Assembly: GCA_004151065.3 (NCBI GenBank)
Contig: NWUY0300012566.1
Span: 30,519 to 42,005 of the forward strand
Origin: Larix sibirica
Taxonomy: Eukaryota; Streptophyta; Pinopsida; Pinales; Pinaceae
Direction: 5' to 3'
Length of the DNA stretch: 11,487 bases
The notes beneath the pieces were generated by a model. The model did not search any database. It saw nothing but the letters and a program-made list of their open reading frames with translations, and was not told the origin of the DNA. A program made the translations under genes and the position numbers. Positions 1 to 7,084 of the stretch are shown here, piece after piece. Every line of letters starts with the position of its first letter. Position 1 is the first letter of the stretch.

Positions 1-316
1 AATTGGAGAGATACTTACCCAAACGTTGAATACAAGTGTGGACCCACCTCTAACCTAGTATCCATAAACATTCCCATCTCCACTAGGAAAACTAGATCTA
101 GGCATTCGGTCATTGACTGTGGACATACTAAAACTAGGCATATCATAGGAAAAAATACCTATGTTTTGTGATGGCATCTTTGAAGAAGTCATTGTGGAAG
201 ATAAACTAAGTCTTTGATTGCATAATAATGTTATACCTCAAGTGGTAATGGTCACTGACACACCCTTGATTGTAAGGCATGTGAAGAAGAACTTGAAAGA
301 ATATGGTGAGGTGTGA
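1..316 (+). other. Unassigned open stretches, possible eroded exon
   Basis: Frame 1 is open from the window edge to a TGA at 169-171 (56 codons, rich in Arg, Thr and Ser). Frame 2 then reads from about 149 to a TGA at 314-316 with one internal TGA at 215-217. The frame-2 product contains acidic and hydrophobic runs such as IFEEVIVEDKLSL and, after the stop, VVMVTDTPLIVRHVKKNL. The amino-acid composition is protein-like and the two frames almost abut, as in a frameshifted coding remnant. I recognise no family. It could be the tail of a gene or element outside the window, or chance. Confidence 0.2.
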
Positions 317-950
317 GTTTCTAAAATTTTCCCTACTATAAATCATACATAAAGATGAACATTGATATGATATGTAATGTTTGTAAAATCAAAAGTGGTG
401 TTATGTTTCATTTTAATGTTTTGTGAGAGGTAGCTTATTATCTTTCTCTTCCACAACTTATTCACTTTGATTGCATATCGTGGTAGAAAATGGGGACATC
501 CATGCTAAGAAGATGTTAATGTCAATGTGGATGCAATGCAACCATCCATTGAATTTTTTGAGAAAAACTAAGTAGAGATTGTCAATCCTTATATTTTAGG
601 TAGTGCTTCAAACAACTAGTTTTATTGTAGATATATTTTTAGAATGAGGGGGATGGTTAGGTCCCACATAATTAGTGAAAATTGACTATACACTGAGCCT
701 AGTAGGCTAAATGAGTTTCACACTTTGATCAAGTTTCCAGTTGTATATTACAATTATTTATTAAATCATCTCTACGTTTCATCTCTAAGGAGGATTGAAC
801 TTAACTTATTATACAAGTAGTTGTGATGAGTAAAGTCAACAAATTACCTTGGATTTTGTTTACAAGATGTTCTACTGCAAGAGTACATGACAAATGTAAA
901 GCAAATACAAAACCATCTAGGAAATTTTATTAAGTCAAATTTCAACCAAT
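317..950. other. AT-rich non-coding stretch
   Basis: No open frame of note was seen on either strand. Around 646-656 there is a G-rich run followed by TGGTTAGGTCCC, which faintly resembles a polypurine tract and LTR start, but no matching LTR end or primer-binding site follows. If the NOT1 fragment downstream is a duplicated gene piece, the right part of this stretch would be its upstream intron. Confidence 0.4.
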
Positions 951-1148
951 TTGTCAAGACTTTACATGCTTTTATAATTCAATGAAAGATCCGCCAAGGT
1001 TTTACAATATTTTCTAATTTTGTGAAAGATTCAACAAAAAATTTACTATGTTTTAGAAATTGTCAATGATTTGCCACGATTTTACAAGGATTTATAATTT
1101 TGTGAAAGATTAGCCCAAATTTTACAATTTATTTTATAATTTCGCGAG
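951..1148 (+). repeat. Tandem array of five 40-bp units
   Basis: Five consecutive units of 40 bp start at 951, 991, 1031, 1071 and 1111 (the last is slightly incomplete). Units share a core of TTTTACAA, then TTTATAATTTTGTGAAAGAT; units 2 and 4 are the most alike and unit 3 the most diverged. Register is kept exactly from unit to unit, so this is a true minisatellite-like array and not general AT-richness. A sixth, badly diverged unit may lie at 911-950. The array ends about 30 bp before the splice acceptor of the NOT1 pseudogene, so it lies in what would be its intron. Confidence 0.8.
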
Positions 1149-1480
1149 TTTGTTAATTCCATTTATGTTCTCTTTAGCAGCTTACAAGATATGGATTGGA
1201 TGGTAGCATTGTGTTACTCCAGAGCTGCTTGGACCAAGTGAATTTGTTCAAAGGAGATGTGTAGAACATGCATTTGAAGTTGGAACTCCTTTCTATTGTA
1301 GTTAAATAGCCGATGCATCAACCAAATTTCAGTACAATGTTTGTGAAGCTGTGAAGAATACTCATACATGTGAAACTATCCTTGGGAATTTGTCAAAGAC
1401 CTTGCATTTTCCATTACCTGAGTGGATTGGATTGGGATTGGCCTTGGAAGACTCAGATGATACAAATCAAATCCAAGAAG

Positions 1481-1640
1481 GTAGGTATATTTGTGTATGT
1501 TTATGATGAACATCTCACTATTCATTCTTGGAAACAGGGTTTTCTGGAATACATATTTGGCTTGTTTTTTTTATTCACAGTTTTAAAATTTTCCCCTTTA
1601 CGAGGATGGAACAACTTACCACAAGTATTTTTGTCTTTAG
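1481..1640 (+). other. Retained intron in NOT1 pseudogene (phase 1)
   Basis: The intron begins GTAGGTAT at 1481 and ends TTGTCTTTAG at 1640. Joining GAAG (to 1480) with GTCAA (from 1641) gives Glu-Gly-Gln-Lys-Phe-Cys, which fits the Gly-x-x-Phe-Cys stretch of plant NOT1. The 160-bp length is ordinary for a plant intron. Confidence 0.75.
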
Positions 1641-1869
1641 GTCAAAAATTTTGTGAGTCTAAAATAATGGAACTGTACTAGAACCCAACAGACAATATTT
1701 TTGAAGATCTGATTGAGAAAATTTCATTATTCCTTCATCAGAGTGAAGGATTATCAAAGCATGTGCCCACTTTCCTCGAGGCATTGTCTTTGTTGCAACC
1801 CAAAGCCCAAACATCACTGTTACTGACTCCATTATTTACAAGTGAAGTAAATGTTGTTACTTCCTTGAG

Positions 1870-2040
1870 GTATGCACATGCTTTAAATAGTTATTCATCC
1901 AATGTTGTGTTAATAGTTATGACTTAACAATTTACCAAAATGGTAGGATCATGGCCTTGATGGGAACGAAGTTATATTTTTTGCTTTTATCAGAATTTTA
2001 TGCATGTTTCTTCATTTTCCATGCAAATTTTGTGTTGCAG
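1870..2040 (+). other. Retained intron in NOT1 pseudogene (phase 2)
   Basis: The donor is AG|GTATGC at 1870 and the acceptor is a T-rich tract ending TTGTGTTGCAG at 2040. The 171-bp intron separates the coding run ending NVVTSLR from the run leading to DDIMTQLEEATDVANIM. Reading straight across gives a frame that must shift near 2057 before the recognisable peptide resumes, so the exon after it is damaged. Confidence 0.7.
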
Positions 2041-2379
2041 GAGTTATAAATATCTGATGATATTCTGGGCTAGTCTCTGATGATATTATGACCCAGTTAG
2101 AAGAGGCAACTGATGTTGCAAACATAATGGAGGATCTTGGATATGGATGTACAATTGATGTTTCACACTGCAAAGATATTGTCATTTTTTTCTCCATTGA
2201 AGGAGGAGACTGTGTCCAAGATAATTAGCATGGTTGTGCACACTCATACAAGCCTTGAGGATTCCCATGGCACACATGCAACATTTAATTATACTTCAAT
2301 GTTTAATAGTTCCATAACTGACTCTTCATGGTTATCCTCTTGGAATATTGATGTTCTTTTGGATTCTATCAAACGATTG

Positions 2380-2470
2380 GTGAGTGATCTGCCATTCACC
2401 TCATCTTAGAAAGGCAATATTCACTCCCACTAATGCAATATTCACTCCCATTGGTATATCCTTATTGCAG
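2380..2470 (+). other. Intron-like spacer between NOT1 exon and an unrelated exon
   Basis: A consensus donor (TTG|GTGAGT) starts at 2380 and an acceptor (TCCTTATTGCAG) ends at 2470, leaving a 91-bp intron-like segment. It carries a 21-bp direct repeat (GCAATATTCACTCCCA..., copies at 2414 and 2435). Splicing these sites would join phase-0 ends in frame. The short length and internal repeat may mean that part of a larger NOT1 intron was lost when the next segment was joined. Confidence 0.5.
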
Positions 2471-2805
2471 AAGAGAGTACTCAGAAGAGCTAGAAGAGCC
2501 AAAAGTGCTTTTAAACATCCCGAGCCTGATGCTCTGAATATGCTTCATAATTTACAGGGGAATCTAAGTGCTTCCAATTCAAAGCCTCTCTTGACAGCTG
2601 ACAACATCTCCATATTGGGGACTCCTATGTGTACTAGCACCATGAAAACTAGGTTATGGGTAATGGGGATGATGAAGACCAAAAGGCAATCCCCCAGTTG
2701 CGTTGCTCTAAGAGAACTAGATCTCAGGCCTTTCCATCTAAGTATTGTGACTCTGTTATGAATCCATGGAAGAGAGGTCTTAGATCAAATCTTTGTCTCT
2801 GTTGA
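2471..2805 (+). pseudogene. Unrecognised basic C-terminal exon remnant
   Basis: From the acceptor at 2470 the reading KRVLRRARRAKSAFKHPEP, then LNMLHNLQGNLSASNSKP, stays open to a TGA at 2759-2761. From about 2662 another frame gives NGDDEDQKAIPQLRCSKRTR, then PSKYCDSVMNPWKRG, ending at TGA 2803-2805. The second frame looks like the natural C-terminus of a nuclear protein (basic, Ser-Lys-Arg-Thr-Arg, then Asn-Pro-Trp-Lys-Arg), so a frameshift probably lies between about 2630 and 2662. It does not resemble the next part of NOT1. I cannot name the family. Basic clusters and Ser/Thr-Pro sites suggest a nuclear or chromosomal protein, but that is inference only. Confidence 0.45.
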
Positions 2806-3644
2806 TTTCCACCATAGGGTTGAAATCATGATATGATTTGTCCAAGTTACTGCATAATTATTTCTTCTATGCAAGAGCATTTGGAGGCTGCTTGCTGAAA
2901 TACTTACTAACTTAGAGGGAGAAAGGAAATGTTTTCTCTAGTCAATGTTTGTAGATGATCGGAGAAGGCCATTCATGATCTTTTTTTGTTCTCTTGCTCT
3001 GTATTACTCCATTTTGTATTGAGTGTACATAATGAAAAAATTTCATTTACTTTTCTTGCAGTCTCGCTTCTTGTATCCATTCATTTCTTTTTAAGCTTGT
3101 TACACTGATGAGTTGATGTAGACACTACCTGCAATTTCATATATAAAAAAACCCTTTTTATAATACCCCATGGGTTATGGTCCCATAATTTCTTTCAAAA
3201 TCCAATTTCTCAATCTGAATGTATAGATGTCTTTTAAAATGTAATTAAAAAATGAACCACAATATTAGAAAACATTTACTTACAGGTTTTGATCTACCTC
3301 AACCTGAATAACATTCCCACAATTTGATCAAGATTTGACCACAACTTCTTCAATGATCCAGTTGGGCATTCACCATGCATTCACGCTTTCAACACAAATG
3401 GTTAAAATCCCATATTTCTCATGAGAACAAAATAAATGTTCAGAAATGAATGCTATTCCCTGAGAGTCATTTCCACATATCTTAGGTTCTGGGCGCTTAA
3501 GATTGTATGTAAGGACAACTTTCCATTAAATCTCTTCCAGGTAAATGTCAATTATGACTCTGTCCTCTCCTCAGCAATTCAGGACTCTTATTAGGATGAA
3601 GGAAGTTGTTATTAATGGGGATAGCTTGTAATTTCCCTACTTGT
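2806..3644 (+). other. Non-coding stretch, first part 3'UTR-like
   Basis: The first 200 bp after the stop at 2805 are T-rich with GATCTTTTTTTGTTCTCTTG and TTTTGTATTGAGTGTACAT, in the style of a plant 3'UTR with weak polyadenylation signals; no clear AATAAA is seen there. The remainder has no open frame that I can assign and no trace of Copia integrase or RNase H coding, although it precedes a polypurine tract. Confidence 0.35.
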
Positions 3645-3660
3645 CAAGCTTAAGGGGGAA
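3645..3660 (+). other. Polypurine tract of a Copia-type element
   Basis: CAAGCTTAAGGGGGAA directly abuts the LTR start at 3661. A CAAGCTT-purine-GGGGG run before TGTTAG is the usual plus-strand primer of plant Copia elements. It implies that the 3' end of an internal region once lay on the left side of this LTR. Confidence 0.7.
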
Positions 3661-3750
3661 TGTTAGTGCAATTAATGCTCCATTGTGTGTATGACTTCGT
3701 GGACATTATGTATTTGTGATGAAAGGCCTTAATGGTCTATCAAACATGTG

Positions 3751-3808
3751 GTTAGAAATTGGCTTACTGGTTCCTTATCAATATGGTAGTTAGAAGGTGG
3801 CTTAATGG
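3751..3808 (+). repeat. Imperfect 20-bp duplication in LTR U3
   Basis: GTTAGAAATTGGCTTACTGG at 3751-3770 recurs as GTTAGAAGGTGGCTTAATGG at 3789-3808, offset 38 bp, 17 of 20 identical. Similar bases extend on both sides. Short U3 repeats upstream of the TATA box are often enhancer elements in plant LTRs; that role here is inference. Confidence 0.6.
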
Positions 3809-3847
3809 ACCACATCTAATGCAGTGTTTAGACTTTGAGATAATTTC

Positions 3848-3855
3848 TATATATA
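3848..3855 (+). promoter_or_regulatory. TATA box in LTR
   Basis: TATATATA followed by GG lies in the middle of the LTR, downstream of the U3 repeats. Its place fits a Pol II promoter driving the element transcript to the right. Confidence 0.55.
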
Positions 3856-3955
3856 GGACTCTTGATCCTCATGGTATCATCATGTGTGGCACAACAACAA
3901 ATCCTAATATTTGTGAGAGTAGAATTTTCACTCAAGGGTTTTATTTATTTAAACT

Positions 3956-4191
3956 GTGTTCATGTGATTTGTGGATAGTGACACTACTTTGCTATGTATT
4001 GTTGGTTTATAAATTTAACATGGTATCAGAGCAACAGGATTGCAGCTCCCAAAATTCTAACTATTGTTCACTTAATTTTACTGCATGAATACGCAGTTTC
4101 ATCCATCCGAAGGAGAGGTGAAGCTTTGTTTGGAAACAATGTGTTCATGTGATCTATGGACGATGATTCTACTTTCTTGTGCATTGTTGGT
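3956..4191 (+). repeat. 51-bp direct repeat: LTR end and leader
   Basis: The 51 bp at 3956-4006, close to the 3' end of the LTR, recur at 4141-4191 in the leader, without gaps and with about 40 of 51 bases identical. Both copies begin GTGTTCATGTGAT and end ATTGTTGGT. The copies are 185 bp apart. This points to a duplication or slippage event involving the U5 region and the untranslated leader. Confidence 0.65.
4021..4032 (+). other. Primer-binding site for initiator tRNA-Met
   Basis: TGGTATCAGAGC directly follows the terminal CA of the LTR. It is complementary to the 3' end of plant initiator tRNA-Met and is the standard minus-strand primer site of plant Copia elements. Confidence 0.85.
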
Positions 4192-4376
4192 GAAGAGGAG
4201 GTGAGGCATTGTTTCATCCAATAGATACCATAGACTCTAGAAGATACTTTACCTGAGGATTTGATTAAACAAATATTTCCATGGAAGGGGAAGGGGTGGT
4301 GAAGCTGTGTTTCATCCAATAGATACCCGCAATGCAGGGGAAGAGGAGGTGAAGTGTTGTCTCATCCAATAGATAC
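4190..4376 (+). repeat. Three about 40-bp repeats in the leader
   Basis: Copies at about 4190-4229, 4287-4327 and 4337-4376 share GAAGAGGAGGTGAAG, a short GTTGTTT stretch and CATCCAATAGATAC. The second and third are 50 bp apart and the first and second 98 bp, so a lost copy between them is likely. A partial copy of the left half lies at about 4109-4133. No coding frame runs through them. Confidence 0.7.
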
Positions 4377-4395
4377 AAAGCTTCATCTCCTCTTT
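4340..4395 (+). other. Potential hairpin in the leader
   Basis: GAAGAGGAGGTGAAG (4340-4354) can pair with CTTCATCTCCTCTTT (4381-4395), 13 of 15 positions complementary, around a 26-base loop that holds the end of the third leader repeat. In an LTR-element RNA such a stem could help packaging or dimerisation; there is no direct evidence for this here. Confidence 0.4.
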
Positions 4396-4444
4396 CTCTT
4401 GACTGAAAAGCTACATTGAGGATTGGAGAGCTAGGTAAGGGTAA

Positions 4445-4533
4445 CTATGATGCCATGAGAGAGAGACCAACATGCAACAAAACCTATGATGCCATGAGCG
4501 AGAGACCAACATGCAACAAAACCTATGTTGCAC
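4445..4533 (+). repeat. 39-bp tandem duplication
   Basis: A 39-bp unit beginning CTATGATGCCATGAG runs 4445-4483 and again 4484-4522 with a single difference (AGAGA versus AGCGA); the next bases, CTATGTTGCAC, begin a third copy that soon diverges. Near identity suggests that it is younger than the surrounding leader repeats. Confidence 0.8.
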
Positions 4534-4757
4534 AGTCACAACATGGATAATCATGGATATGAGGAGAGGGGGACATCAAACTTGGCTAAAATATGGTACC
4601 CCAAGAGTACAGATGAGTCCATCCTTCAAGCACATGTAGTGGTGTAAGTCTGATGAATTTTTGGAGTTAGGGATTCTTTTGGCTTAGTCCATGAGGCTTT
4701 CAAGTAGGGTTTGTGGACCTCTATTAAGATACCTTTGTTAATATTATTTTTAGGGAG
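4534..4757. other. Spacer without recognised features
   Basis: No open frame of note and no second LTR. It probably continues the non-coding leader or is unrelated flanking DNA. Confidence 0.4.
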
Positions 4758-5137
4758 TTGGGGGCATCAATGGGGAAATATATGGGGTTGGATTTTCAAT
4801 ACCCAAGTTTGAATGTTGGAGAGAGAAGAAGGTATAGAGTACCAACGATTCAGAAGCCCTGGCCCGGCAAGCTGTATCGAGGATTGGAGAGTGATTGGAC
4901 AACAGATCAATTGTCAAAGGTGAGATTGCTATTGGACAAAAGCACATTTGTCAAACACGATTGCAAGCCAGAAAATACAGTCGATCAAGTGAAAGAAATA
5001 GATGGGAAACAAGAAAAAAACGACTGAAGAAGAGCCTACTAGATATGCAAACAATGAAAGCAGAAAATGAACAGCATGAGTTTCTGGAAATATCGAGCAC
5101 AGATTCCAGAACATTATCTCAAAAACATATTGCATAG
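4758..5137 (+). other. Overlapping unassigned open frames, possible gene remnant
   Basis: Two frames overlap. Frame 3 (TTG start at 4758, stop 5025-5027) reads SLNVGERRRYRVPTIQKPWP and then GLESDWTTDQLSKV; a donor-like AAG|GTGAGA follows this at 4920. Frame 2 (ATG 4895, stop 5135-5137) reads RKYSRSSERNRWETRKKRL, then SLLDMQTMKAENEQ, a basic stretch followed by a helix-forming segment with Leu, Met and Asn at seven-residue spacing. That layout loosely recalls a bZIP basic region plus zipper, but the invariant bZIP Asn and Arg are not clearly in place. I do not recognise the family. A spliced, eroded gene with exons here and at 5529 is possible. Confidence 0.3.
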
Positions 5138-5528
5138 TGTACCTAATGCACAGAGAAGACAAAATGAGTATAGCATACAACATCTTGTGACATATATAAT
5201 TAAAATATGACTGTAAAAATATATATACCAAAATGTGCACATCTCTAATAACACTAAATTGGTATCACTATGCGCTAAGTTATTCGAGTCCTTAAATGTT
5301 ATCAAGTTGGTTTTGTTTTCGGTGTTAATGACTTTATCATGATATTAATTCTTACATTAATGGTGCTTGAATCTCATTTACTCCAAGACTATTTGTGAAC
5401 AAGTGTGACATTTTATGGAAGTTATCTGTCACGTTCTCAATGACTTCTAATTATTTTGGTTGACAAAGTTAGATATAGGTTGTCGTTTCCAGATTTATTT
5501 TCTATTTCATTGAATACTTTGTTTGCAG
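5138..5528. other. AT-rich non-coding stretch
   Basis: Strongly AT-rich, with runs such as TATATATAATT and AAATATATATACC near 5190-5230. The minus-strand open frames here look like by-products of base composition. It would be an intron if the exon-like pieces on either side belong to one gene. Confidence 0.4.
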
Positions 5529-5609
5529 TTGGGACTCTGTACTCTAAACAAAGCATCTGAAATGTTCAATAAAGCACAACTGATGTACATTCGCATGCTT
5601 CCTGACTGA
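5529..5609 (+). other. Possible terminal exon (26 codons)
   Basis: A T-rich acceptor (ACTTTGTTTGCAG, ending 5528) precedes a short open frame reading LGLCTLNKASEMFNKAQLMY and then IRMLPD before TGA 5607-5609. The residue mix is protein-like and a stop follows quickly, as in a last coding exon. It is too short to assign and could be chance. It is more GC-balanced than its surroundings. Confidence 0.25.
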
Positions 5610-6430
5610 AGCAAGGAGGTGTTAAACTTCACTTCTTATTTTATCCTTAATCTTTATGAATTCTTTTTCCCCTCAGACTCCAACTTGCAGTCACGATATA
5701 CAAGAAACCCGAGCAAAGAACGGTTATTTACAAAATAAATGGATTTAGAAATATTTACAAACCTGATATTCAAGATCATCGGCTGCAAAGAACAATGGTA
5801 GTTGATAACCATCACTCTTTCTGAGTAAACCACCAGACCTCTCCTCACCAACTCAACGCAAATACCAATATCCAAAATACAAAACAACGAGATCTTTGCA
5901 GAGATAAATTATCCATCAAATTTTCAAACGCAAACGAAAATATTCCAACACACCTTCAGTCAAGAACGTTTGACTTAGCTTGCACCTTGATGTCGATTCC
6001 TCTAATCTCAAATTCTCAGATTGACTTGGACTGTCTTCCCAAAGACTTGCAAAGAGGAGGTTGGAGTGCTTTATGGGGTAGAACTACATCCTATGCTCCA
6101 TCCTTAGGATTAAGTTTCATGCCAATGAATTAGATGATGGAAAGAGTGAGCCATTCCCTAGTGCTTGCATAACTCCATCCTTGAATTCCCAATTTGAAAA
6201 TACCAAATGTTCTCCACATTATCTTCTTCCTAGATTCAAAAGATTGAATCAATTGAGACAATGATATGTGTGAATACTAGGTGGAGTTGAATGCCATGTC
6301 CTTTCACATAAAGGATTGTTTACTGCACCTACTATGTATCCCTTCCACCATGATCAATATTAAGTGGATTAAAGCCTTTGGGGATGGTTTGGAGAGCCAA
6401 CACACCATTTTTTATCATTTCCTTCTTCGA
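5610..6430. other. Long stretch without recognised genes
   Basis: The minus-strand open frame at 5654-5887 has no recognisable motif. From about 6380 down, the minus strand would hold the sequence after the RNase H remnant, probably retroelement 3' sequence, but no poly(A) (poly-T on this strand) or target-site duplication is clear. Confidence 0.4.
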
Positions 6431-6815
6431 GCCTTGAGCCTTGGTTTACTAGGTGATTTAGGATTCAAGTCCCTTAGGATGTGGAGAAATTGCACATCCA
6501 TAAAGCTTGGATTTCTCCCATTATTCTTTTAATGATATGAGTGAAGGCGTCATCTACTGAAAGAAATTTTTGCTTAAGGTTTTCTACAATGATCAGGGAA
6601 TCTCCAAACAAAAGAAAGGTCTCTATTTTAGCAAACATTTCCATCCTAACACCTTGAAAAAGAGCATAGACCTTCCCTTGATTATTTCTTTTTGTTCTTA
6701 TCCCCCAAGGATAGTTACTTTCATGATTTCCTAGAGGATCAAGAATGATCCCCTCGTGCATACCACCCCTGGGTTCCATTTAGAAACTCCATTGGAAATA
6801 AGATTGTATTTTCCT
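6431..6815 (-). pseudogene. Retroelement RNase H domain (RVT_3 type), degenerate
   Basis: Read on the minus strand, the segment has the layout of the RNase H domain common in plant LINE and other retroelement polyproteins, which removes the RNA strand of the RNA-DNA hybrid. It begins NLISNGVSKWNPG (normally S-D-G-A-S-K-G-N-P-G), continues GIILDPLGN, RNNQGKVYALFQGVR and LLFGDSLIIVENL, and ends, after another frame change, with HILRDLN. The first catalytic Asp is replaced by Asn (codon 6791-6793) and the Glu of the N-N-Q-A-E motif by Lys (codon 6672-6674); the Asp of GDS is kept. Frameshifts lie near 6770 and 6490. Everything upstream of this domain in its own element is missing; a plus-strand LINE lies there instead. 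It cannot be active. Confidence 0.75.
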
Positions 6816-7084
6816 TGCTATGCAAGCGAATCTTGGAATTCTTGCTACAATTCCCTAATCGTCTAGTTATGAGGTTTGTGGTGTTTGATTGGCATGTTTT
6901 TAGAAGATATTTTTCCTAATAAAACATATGACGGCCAATATCTTTCTTCCATGTCGAGAAGGTGAGGAAAATGACCATCTAATCCCCTATTTATGATTTC
7001 CTTAGACATGAGCCCCTTGTCTTTGGTTGTAGTTAGACGAGGATGATCTAGCTCTTGTTGGAAAATGGTCGTGTTTCTAGCTAA
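6816..7084. other. Junction between minus-strand RNase H and plus-strand LINE
   Basis: This segment separates two opposed retroelement pieces. The minus strand is open from 7255 down to 6863, but that frame overlaps the recognisable plus-strand ORF1 and shows no motif, so I treat it as chance. The plus strand has several stops. It may hold the LINE 5' untranslated region or the start of ORF1 in decayed form. Confidence 0.4.

Larger units (their letters stand above)
1178..2379 (+). pseudogene. NOT1: CCR4-NOT complex subunit 1 (NOT1) fragment, unprocessed pseudogene
   Basis: NOT1 is the large scaffold of the cytoplasmic CCR4-NOT deadenylase, which shortens mRNA poly(A) tails. This piece matches the N-terminal few hundred residues of the plant protein as I remember it. 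Exon A (1178-1480) reads YGLDGSIVLLQSCLDQVNL, then PNFSTMF, then GLGLALEDSDD. Exon B (1641-1869) reads GQKFCESKIMEL, then LHQSEGLSKHVPTFLEALSL. Exon C (2041-2379) reads IMEDLGYGCTIDVSHCK, then SLEDSHGTHATFN, then SSWNIDVLLDSIKRL. In-frame stops are TAG 1262-1264, TAG 1307-1309 and TAG 1679-1681. Frameshifts lie near 1341 (one T lost), about 2057 and about 2178. Introns with GT-AG ends separate the exons, so it is a DNA-level duplicate and not a retrocopy. The first exon and the rest of this very long protein are absent. Family assignment rests on remembered plant sequence, not a search. Confidence 0.85.
3661..4020 (+). mobile_element. Copia-type LTR, 360 bp
   Basis: The segment starts TGTTAG and ends TTAACA, giving terminal inverted TGTTA/TAACA. 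It is bounded exactly by a polypurine tract on the left and an initiator-tRNA-Met primer-binding site on the right, which fixes both ends. A TATATATA box at 3848-3855 would place transcription start some 25-35 bp later. The U3 part has a 20-bp duplication (3751-3770 and 3789-3808, three mismatches). No second LTR is visible in the window. The open frame at 3759-4088 lies across the LTR and PBS and is not regarded as a gene. Confidence 0.75.

Noticed and set aside
646-680. Possible second polypurine tract and LTR start
   Set aside because: The G-rich run and TGGTTAG are suggestive, but no LTR end, PBS or matching repeat was found.
1370-1681. 103-codon open frame
   Set aside because: Its first part is a shadow frame of NOT1 exon A and then crosses an intron; only the last 13 codons are genuine exon B.
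3759-4088. 109-codon open frame across the LTR
   Set aside because: It spans the TATA box, LTR end and PBS and shows no protein motif.
4977-5090. bZIP transcription factor
   Set aside because: A basic stretch and heptad-like residues are present, but the invariant Asn and Arg spacing of the bZIP basic region does not fit clearly.
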